A stretch of DNA of 21,167 nucleotides. Origin: Gemmatimonadaceae bacterium. GTDB lineage: Bacteria > Latescibacterota > UBA2968 > UBA8231. The notes under the pieces were generated by a model. The model ran no database searches, was not told the DNA's origin, and saw only the letters and a list, made by a program, of their open reading frames with translations. The stretch covers positions 1 through 21,167 of the forward strand of contig PBSR01000102.1 of NCBI GenBank assembly GCA_002726335.1, read 5' to 3'. Within the stretch, counting starts at the first letter, position 1, and each line of letters begins with the position of its first letter. A program made the translations under genes and the position numbers. Positions 15,748 to 21,167 of the stretch are shown in pieces.

Positions 15748-15763
15748 GCAACACGCGTGCCAA
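15748..15763 (-). promoter_or_regulatory. Sigma-54 promoter upstream of hemN
   Basis: The minus strand reads TTGGCACGCGTGTTGC: the full -24 element TTGGCACG, four bases, then the -12 element TTGC, with GG-N10-GC spacing exact. Transcription would start near 15736, leaving a leader of about 16 nt before the hemN ATG. An enhancer-binding activator would be needed; its site was not identified. Confidence 0.75.
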
Positions 15764-15896
15764 GGGCCCTACCCCCTATGAGAATCGGGGAACTGTGGTG
15801 TCCGCGCCCCTAGTGGGGCAAGATCGCCTCTCCCGGTGGGGAGTGTAGTGGCCGCTTCTTCTGCTCGGCGCGAGCCGACTGTCCGGCATCCGGGGC

Positions 15897-15911
15897 CGGC
15901 AGGCCTTTTGC
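15897..15911 (+). promoter_or_regulatory. Sigma-54-like promoter upstream of the universal stress protein gene
   Basis: CGGCAGGCCTTTTGC keeps GG-N10-GC and an exact TTGC at -12, but the -24 element is CGGCAG rather than TGGCAC, so it is weaker than the other two. The predicted start is near 15923, 29 nt before the ATG. Confidence 0.45.
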
Positions 15912-15951
15912 TCCCCTAGGCATCGGGAGATAAGAGAATGAGGAGGAACCC

Positions 15952-16416
15952 ATGATCCGCATCCGTAATATCCTGGTTCCGCTCGACTTGAGCGAGTATG
16001 CTGCTCATTCGTTACCCTATGCAGTCGAGCTGGCTACAACCTTTGGGGCCAACCTGCACCTGCTGCACGTGGTCGACTCCCAGTGGGTGGCCAGTGCCGG
16101 CGGGGCCGCCTTCCCCGAGTACGGAGACAACATGCTGCGACGTTTCGAGGAGGATGGCAACAAGGCGCTGACCCAGGTGGGTGAGTCGATCCCGGAAGCG
16201 GTGGAAATGACGACGGCCGTGCGCACGGGACCGCCTCATGTTCAGATCGTGCAGCACGCCCGCGAGCTCGATGTCGATCTGATCGTCATCGCCACCCACG
16301 GCCGCAGCGGGCTGCAGCACGTCCTCATTGGCAGTGTCGCCGAGAAAGTCGTGCAGATGGCGCCCTGTCCCGTTCTCAGCATCAAGAACCCGGAGCACGA
16401 GTTCATCATGCCCTGA
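15952..16416 (+). CDS. Universal stress protein (UspA family)
   Basis: This 154-residue single-domain protein has the UspA alpha/beta fold: IRNILVPLDLSEYAAHSLPYA at the start, LHLLHVVD for the second strand, and the nucleotide-binding loop THGRSGLQHVLIGSVAEKV near residues 119-138 (the G-x2-G-x9-G-S form). ATP-binding members of the family act in survival under growth arrest or anoxia. GAGGAGG 6 nt before the ATG is a strong ribosome site. It stands alone between the divergent control region and the rnfB promoter. The exact role is unknown. Confidence 0.93.
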   Translation: MIRIRNILVPLDLSEYAAHSLPYAVELATTFGANLHLLHVVDSQWVASAGGAAFPEYGDNMLRRFEEDGNKALTQVGESIPEAVEMTTAVRTGPPHVQIVQHARELDVDLIVIATHGRSGLQHVLIGSVAEKVVQMAPCPVLSIKNPEHEFIMP

Positions 16417-16558
16417 CTGGACCCGTCGCGGACTCGGTGCCAGGCGACTGTGACAGATCTGCCCCACTGAGACACGGTCGCTCCGTACACTGTTCAACCC
16501 GGGCTTCCGTGCCCCTGTCACATCCCGAGGTCGCCGTCGGGTCCTCGACATCGGGAAG

Positions 16559-16573
16559 TGGCATGCCTCTTGC
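16559..16573 (+). promoter_or_regulatory. Sigma-54 promoter upstream of the rnfB-like/PFOR genes
   Basis: TGGCATGCCTCTTGC matches TGGCAY-N5-TTGC with exact GG-N10-GC spacing. The predicted start is near 16585, 47 nt before the rnfB ATG. The 142 bp between usp and this site could hold activator sites; a TGTGACAG/CTGTCACA inverted pair is seen there but is not assigned. Confidence 0.7.
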
Positions 16574-16631
16574 GTTCGATTTGTGCTGCCAACGACATTG
16601 CCCATCCACCTTCTGGAGCCAGCAAGAAACC

Positions 16632-17501
16632 ATGTCGGTCATCCTTACTGCGGTACTCACCCTCGGCGGCATGTCCGTCGCGCTGGCGGTGATCCTGGTG
16701 CTCGTCAACAGGAAGCTCTACGTGCATCAGGACCCGCGAATCGACGTTGTCGAGGAGATGCTGCCAGGCAGCAACTGCGGCGCCTGCGGCGTCCCGGGCT
16801 GCCGTGCCCTGGCCGAAGCCCTCGTCGTCGGCGATGCTCTACCGGGAAAATGCACGGTGAGCAGTGACGAAGGCCGGCAGGTGATCGCCTCGTATCTGGG
16901 CGTCGATGTCGGCACCCAGGAGAAGGTAGTTGCCCGGCTGGCCTGCGCCGGTGGCATCAACGTGTCCAGAAAACGTGCCAGCTACCAGGGGCAGGACACC
17001 TGCCGTGCCGCAGCCCTTGTCGGTGGTGGCGGCAAGAGCTGCTCCTGGGGGTGCCTGGGCCTCAGCGATTGTGCCGACGTCTGTGACTTCGACGCCATCA
17101 CGATGAACGAGTTCAGTCTGCCCATCGTCGACGTCGACAGGTGTACGGCCTGCGGCGATTGTGTCGAGGTCTGCCCGAAGGACCTCTTCGAGTTGCACCC
17201 CGTGAGCCACCAGGTATGGGTCGCCTGCCGCAGCCTGGTGGCTGGCGACGAGGTTCTGGAAGACTGCGAGGTCGCCTGCACCGCCTGCGGCCGCTGTGCC
17301 ATGGATGCGCCCGGAGAGGTCATCCAGATCGTCAACAACCTGCCCGTCGTCGACTACGACGATCGACATGCCGAGGCTCGCGGCGCCATCGAGCGCTGCC
17401 CTACGGGTGCCATCGTCTGGCTTGACGGAGGCGACGTCGAGAAGGGGCACGACGCCAGGAAAGTCCTGCGCCGACGACCGCTGCCGGCGGCCGCTACCTG
17501 A
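16632..17501 (+). CDS. rnfB: RnfB-like polyferredoxin membrane protein
   Basis: The start is ATG 16632 (289 residues), because it begins the expected N-terminal membrane helix (about residues 3-26); the frame upstream to 16437 crosses the promoter. The RnfB-type 4Fe-4S domain follows: C49-x2-C52-x4-C57-x16-C74 (SNCGACGVPGC). Next come the CAGG, Cys124 and SCSWGCLGLSDCADVC segments, and then ferredoxin-type groups C171-C174-C177-C181 and C216-C219-C222 with Cys256. In Rnf complexes RnfB takes electrons from ferredoxin. Here no rnfACDGE gene is adjacent; instead a PFOR gene follows after 42 bp, suggesting that the protein takes electrons from PFOR at the membrane (inference). The rest of the complex may lie elsewhere. 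The ribosome site is poor. Confidence 0.88.
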   Translation: MSVILTAVLTLGGMSVALAVILVLVNRKLYVHQDPRIDVVEEMLPGSNCGACGVPGCRALAEALVVGDALPGKCTVSSDEGRQVIASYLGVDVGTQEKVVARLACAGGINVSRKRASYQGQDTCRAAALVGGGGKSCSWGCLGLSDCADVCDFDAITMNEFSLPIVDVDRCTACGDCVEVCPKDLFELHPVSHQVWVACRSLVAGDEVLEDCEVACTACGRCAMDAPGEVIQIVNNLPVVDYDDRHAEARGAIERCPTGAIVWLDGGDVEKGHDARKVLRRRPLPAAAT

Positions 17502-17543
17502 GTTTGAGAGTCGCATCACACCCGGTTGGAGAGAGTCACGGTC

Positions 17544-20500
17544 ATGTCCAAGAGTGAGAGCACCATCAGATTCCCCGGCACACGCGACGCCATGGACGGC
17601 TGCACCGTCGCCATCGCCTGCGAACGTGAGTCCACCGATGCGGCCGGCGCCTATCCGATCACGCCGTCGACACAGATGGGTGAATTCTGGGCCGAGGCTG
17701 CGGCAGCTGGGCACATCAACATCTCCGACCGGCCCCTGATCTTTGTCGAGCCCGAGGGCGAACACGCCGCTGCCGCCGTCACCGCAGGCATGTCGATGAC
17801 CGGCCTGCGGGCGGCCAACTTCTCGTCGGGCCAGGGCATCGCCTACATGCACGAGTCGCTCTATGCCGCCGTCGGCAAGCGCCTGACGTACGTGCTCAAC
17901 ATCGGCGCCCGGGCCATGACCAAGGCCAGTCTCAACGTGCACGCCGGTCACGACGACTACCACTGCATCGAGGACACCGGCTTCTTCCAGCTGTTTGCCA
18001 AGAATGCCCAGGAGGTGGCCGACCTCAACATCATCTCCCACCGAATCGCCGAGTTGTCCCTCAACCCGGGGGCCATCGCCCAGGACGGCTTCCTCACCAC
18101 CCACCTCATCGAATCTCTGCTGACGCCGGAACGGGACCTGATCGCCGAGTACCTCGGGCGCCCCGACGACATCATCGAGTGCCCGACACCGGCACAGAAG
18201 ATGATCTACGGCGACACCCGTCGGCGCGTGCCGGAGGTCTGGGATGTGGACAACCCGGTCATGGCCGGTGTCGTACAGAACCAGGACAGCTACATGCAGT
18301 CGGTCGCCGCCCAGCGTCCCTTCTTCTTCGATCATATACGGGCGCTGGCCGACCAGGCCTTCGGGGAATTCTTCCAGCTCACGGGCCGTCAGTACGGTCG
18401 GGTTGGATCGTACAGGATGGAGGACGCCGACTACGTGATCGTCGGCCAGGGCAGCATGGTATCCAGTGCCGAGGTCGTCGCCGACTACCTGCGCGACACG
18501 CGCGGTCTGAAGATCGGCGTCGTCAACATGACCATGTGGCGGCCCTTCCCCGGTGACCTGATCGGTGGCCTGCTGCGGGGCCGCAAGGGTGTCGCTGTGC
18601 TCGAGCGCCTCGACCAGCCACTCGCCGTCGATCTGCCCATGATGCGTGAGATCCGCGCCACCATCGCCAAGTGCGTCGAGAATGGCGCCTCGGGGGCCGC
18701 CGGTAATTCCCTCCCCCACGCCGATCACGCCGTCTACAGCAAGATCACCGACACGTCACCCCTCTACTCCGGTTCCTTTGGCATGGGCAGCCGCGACCTG
18801 CAGCCCGAGGGCCTGATCGCCACCATCGAGAACATGCTCGAGGACGGCAGGCGGCAGAAGCTCTTCTACCTGTCCATCGACTTCGTCCGCGACGATCCCG
18901 GCACGCCGAAAGAGCGCACCCACCAGGAGCAGATCATCGATGCGTACCCGCATGTGAAGGACCTGTCCCTGCACGGCAGTGAGAATCCCAATCTCATGCC
19001 GGAAGGGGCCATCACCGTGCGCTTCCACTCCGTCGGTGGCTGGGGGGCGATCACGACCGGCAAGAACCTGGCCATGACCCTCTTCGACCTGTTGGGGTAT
19101 CACATCAAGGCCAACCCCAAGTACGGTTCAGAGAAGAAGGGTCAGCCCACGACCTACTACCTGTCCGCTGCACCGGAGCCCATCCGCGTCAACTGCGAAT
19201 ACATCTACGTCGACGTCGTGCTGTCCCCCGACCCCAAGGTGCTCAAGCACACCAACGCCCTGGCGGGCTTGAAGGAAGGCGGCGTCTTCGTCATCCAGTC
19301 CGACCATGAGAGCGCCGCCGGCGCCTGGGCCGACATACCGAAGCACTACCAGGACACGATCCGCGACGGGAAGATCCGCGTGTTTTACATCGACGGCTTC
19401 AAGATCGCTCGCGAAGAGGCCTCCGATCCGGAGCTGCAGCTGCGGATGCAGGGCATCGCCTTCCAGGGAGCCTTCTTCAAGGCCTCACCGGTAATGGGGC
19501 AGGCAGGCTTCACCGAGGAGAAGCTCTTCGTCGCCATCGAGGACCAGCTGCAGTACAAGTTTGGCTCCAAGGGAGCGCGCGTCGTCGAGGACAACCTGCG
19601 CGTCGTACGTCGCGGCTACGACGAGATCTACGAGATTCCCACCGAGGTCATCGAAGCCCGGGACACCGACTCCCAGATTGTCCAGATCGAGCCCCTTCCC
19701 GACTCTCTCAAGCGCCTGCCTCAGGGCAGCGCCCCGACGACGGACATACACCGTTTCTGGGAACAGACCGGGCACCTCTACGCCAAAGGCCTGGGCAACG
19801 ACGTGCTCGCCGACCCCTTCACCAGCCTCAGCTGGATGCCGGCGGTGAGTGCCACCTTCCGCAACATGACTGGCATCCGATATCAGCACCCGGCATGGAT
19901 CGCCGAAAACTGCACCGCCTGCGGCAACTGCTATACGGTCTGCCCCGATACGGCGATTCCGGGTCTGGTCAACGACATCGGGGACATCTTCGAGACCGCC
20001 ATCAACCGCGTGCGCCGCTCGGGCACTGAGGTCAAACACCTGCCGCGCGCCGTACGACAGATGGAGGGCAAGCTGCGCGACAAGATTACCCTCGGCACCA
20101 ACGGCAAGAGCGCCGATGTCACCGCCGCTCTCGACGAGGTAATCGCCGAGACCGTGGGTGCTGCTGACGAGGCAACGAGGGCCGAGATGCAGCAGGAATT
20201 CAAGGCCCTCAAAGCCGAGATCGGTGATTTTCAGTTCTCCGCCACCCGCCCCTACTACACCGTTCACGAAAACAAGGCCAAGGGCACCGGCGGCCTCTTC
20301 AGCATTACGGTCAATCCCTACACCTGTAAGGGCTGCATGGAGTGCGTCGAAGTCTGCGACGACGACGCCCTGCGACCGGTACCGCAGACGGAGGACTCGA
20401 TCCAGACCCTGGAGAAAACCTGGGACTTCTGGATGGACCTGCCGACGACGAAGGAGAAGTTCATCCGCGTCGACGATCTCGAGGAAGGGATCGGCGCCCT

Positions 20501-21167
20501 CGAGACGATCCTGCTGGACAAAGCCAACTACGGCTCGCTCGCCTCGGGCGACGGGGCTTGCATGGGCTGCTCCGAGAAGACCGTCATGCACCTGTTCACG
20601 GCCACCGTCGAGGCCCTCATGCAGCCGCGCATCAAGAAGCACGTGGCCTACCTGGGTGAGTTGGTCGACAAGCTTGAGAAGCACATCCGGCTGCGTCTCG
20701 TCGAGAAGATGGATGTCAGCGACACCGCCGCTATCGATCGTGTGATGGCGGAGTTGAAGGACTCCGAGCTGACGCTGGCGGGTGTCGCCAGTCAGATGGA
20801 AAGCATGAAGGGCACCGACCCGATCGATCCGGACTGGTTCAAGAAAGCCACGGGCCTGCTCAAGCGGTTGAAGGATCTGCGGTGGAAGTACACCGATGGG
20901 ATCACCGGCCAGGGACGCTCGCGCATGGGTATGCTCAACTCCACCGGCTGCACCTCCGTGTGGGGCAGCACCTACCCGTTCAATCCGTACCCCTTTCCCT
21001 GGGCCAATCACCTGTTCCAGGATTCACCGTCTGTCGCCATGGGCGTCTTCGAAGGCCACATGAGCAAGATGGCTGACGGCTTCCGCACCATCCGCATGGC
21101 CGAACTCGAACTCGAGGGCAAACTGCAGCCCGAGTTAGAGGATGAATTCCGTCGCTTCGACTGGAAC
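17544..21167 (+). CDS. Large single-chain pyruvate:ferredoxin (2-oxoacid) oxidoreductase, N-terminal 1208 residues
   Basis: PFOR splits pyruvate and CoA to acetyl-CoA, CO2 and reduced ferredoxin. The start ATG 17544 has GAGAG 8 nt upstream; the frame is open to the window end. Domains in order: N-terminal pyruvate/TPP-binding domain (YPITPST at 38, EPEGEHAA), transketolase-C-like domain, gamma domain (HSVGGWGAITTGKNLA), two 4Fe-4S clusters (C790/793/796/800 and C928/931/934/938) and the start of the TPP domain (GDGACMGCSEK with C1006, C1009; STGC with C1136). Two regions are longer than in the known Desulfovibrio enzyme: 128 residues between the ferredoxin clusters, against about 46, and 127 residues between CMGC and STGC, predicted largely helical. 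A full length above 1400 residues is expected. 2-Oxoglutarate or another 2-oxoacid cannot be excluded as substrate. Confidence 0.92.
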   Translation, partial: MSKSESTIRFPGTRDAMDGCTVAIACERESTDAAGAYPITPSTQMGEFWAEAAAAGHINISDRPLIFVEPEGEHAAAAVTAGMSMTGLRAANFSSGQGIAYMHESLYAAVGKRLTYVLNIGARAMTKASLNVHAGHDDYHCIEDTGFFQLFAKNAQEVADLNIISHRIAELSLNPGAIAQDGFLTTHLIESLLTPERDLIAEYLGRPDDIIECPTPAQKMIYGDTRRRVPEVWDVDNPVMAGVVQNQDSYMQSVAAQRPFFFDHIRALADQAFGEFFQLTGRQYGRVGSYRMEDADYVIVGQGSMVSSAEVVADYLRDTRGLKIGVVNMTMWRPFPGDLIGGLLRGRKGVAVLERLDQPLAVDLPMMREIRATIAKCVENGASGAAGNSLPHADHAVYSKITDTSPLYSGSFGMGSRDLQPEGLIATIENMLEDGRRQKLFYLSIDFVRDDPGTPKERTHQEQIIDAYPHVKDLSLHGSENPNLMPEGAITVRFHSVGGWGAITTGKNLAMTLFDLLGYHIKANPKYGSEKKGQPTTYYLSAAPEPIRVNCEYIYVDVVLSPDPKVLKHTNALAGLKEGGVFVIQSDHESAAGAWADIPKHYQDTIRDGKIRVFYIDGFKIAREEASDPELQLRMQGIAFQGAFFKASPVMGQAGFTEEKLFVAIEDQLQYKFGSKGARVVEDNLRVVRRGYDEIYEIPTEVIEARDTDSQIVQIEPLPDSLKRLPQGSAPTTDIHRFWEQTGHLYAKGLGNDVLADPFTSLSWMPAVSATFRNMTGIRYQHPAWIAENCTACGNCYTVCPDTAIPGLVNDIGDIFETAINRVRRSGTEVKHLPRAVRQMEGKLRDKITLGTNGKSADVTAALDEVIAETVGAADEATRAEMQQEFKALKAEIGDFQFSATRPYYTVHENKAKGTGGLFSITVNPYTCKGCMECVEVCDDDALRPVPQTEDSIQTLEKTWDFWMDLPTTKEKFIRVDDLEEGIGALETILLDKANYGSLASGDGACMGCSEKTVMHLFTATVEALMQPRIKKHVAYLGELVDKLEKHIRLRLVEKMDVSDTAAIDRVMAELKDSELTLAGVASQMESMKGTDPIDPDWFKKATGLLKRLKDLRWKYTDGITGQGRSRMGMLNSTGCTSVWGSTYPFNPYPFPWANHLFQDSPSVAMGVFEGHMSKMADGFRTIRMAELELEGKLQPELEDEFRRFDWN

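Larger units (their letters stand above)
15721..15951. promoter_or_regulatory. Divergent control region between hemN and usp
   Basis: This 231-bp region lies between divergent starts and holds the hemN and usp sigma-54-like sites facing apart. Between them lie small inverted repeats such as CCCC-TAGT-GGGG and CTCCC-GGTG-GGGAG. No TTGAT-N4-ATCAA (FNR) site was found by eye. The region is non-coding. Confidence 0.6.

Noticed and set aside
16839..18728. 629-residue open frame on the minus strand opposite rnfB and PFOR
   Set aside because: The opposite strand encodes well-recognised RnfB and PFOR domains; the antisense frame is a by-product of GC-rich codon use, matches no family and has no ribosome site of note.
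19485..21011. 508-residue open frame on the minus strand opposite PFOR
   Set aside because: It is a shadow of the PFOR frame: a low-information repeat of Val, Gly, Asp, Leu and Arg with no motif.

Overview
The window is a GC-rich (by eye well over 60%) stretch from a diderm bacterium with an anaerobic, respiratory way of life. It carries Tat-exported molybdoenzyme and Fe-S subunits, many c-type haems, an outer-membrane barrel, oxygen-independent haem synthesis and a giant pyruvate:ferredoxin oxidoreductase. There is no rRNA or marker gene, so the taxon stays open; a deltaproteobacterial-type lineage or an FCB-type candidate phylum would fit, and this is inference only.

Left arm (minus strand, read from 15720 down to 80): hemN, then a b/c-type multihaem cytochrome fusion, a CRTAC1 (FG-GAP/ASPIC-UnbV) protein, a TPR lipoprotein, a carboxymuconolactone-decarboxylase-like protein, an Rrf2-family regulator, a YwiC-like membrane protein, napD, napA, napB, a tetrahaem lipoprotein cytochrome, a four-cluster Fe-S protein, an NrfD-type membrane protein and an outer-membrane barrel protein with a missing C-terminus. 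Most junctions are 1-8 nt overlaps or gaps of a few bases, so this reads as one long nitrate-respiration gene set. NapC and NapGH are absent; the Fe-S/NrfD pair and the tetrahaem cytochrome are the likely quinol-to-NapB route. NapB itself looks like a tandem duplication of the usual dihaem module.

Right arm (plus strand, 15952 to the window end): a universal stress protein, an RnfB-like ferredoxin protein, and the first 1208 residues of a very large PFOR that runs off the window. The two arms diverge from 15721-15951.

Regulation: three good matches to the sigma-54 (-24/-12) promoter with exact GG-N10-GC spacing sit upstream of hemN (minus), usp (plus) and rnfB (plus). A sigma-70-like promoter overlapping an 18-bp palindrome lies just upstream of napD. 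Two structured repeat regions interrupt the left arm: a 289-bp gap at 2349-2637 with a 60-bp direct repeat and several hairpins, and a 154-bp element with 11-bp perfect terminal inverted repeats at 11972-12125. No rRNA, tRNA, CRISPR array, transposase gene or phage gene was seen, and no gene-free stretch exceeds 300 bases.
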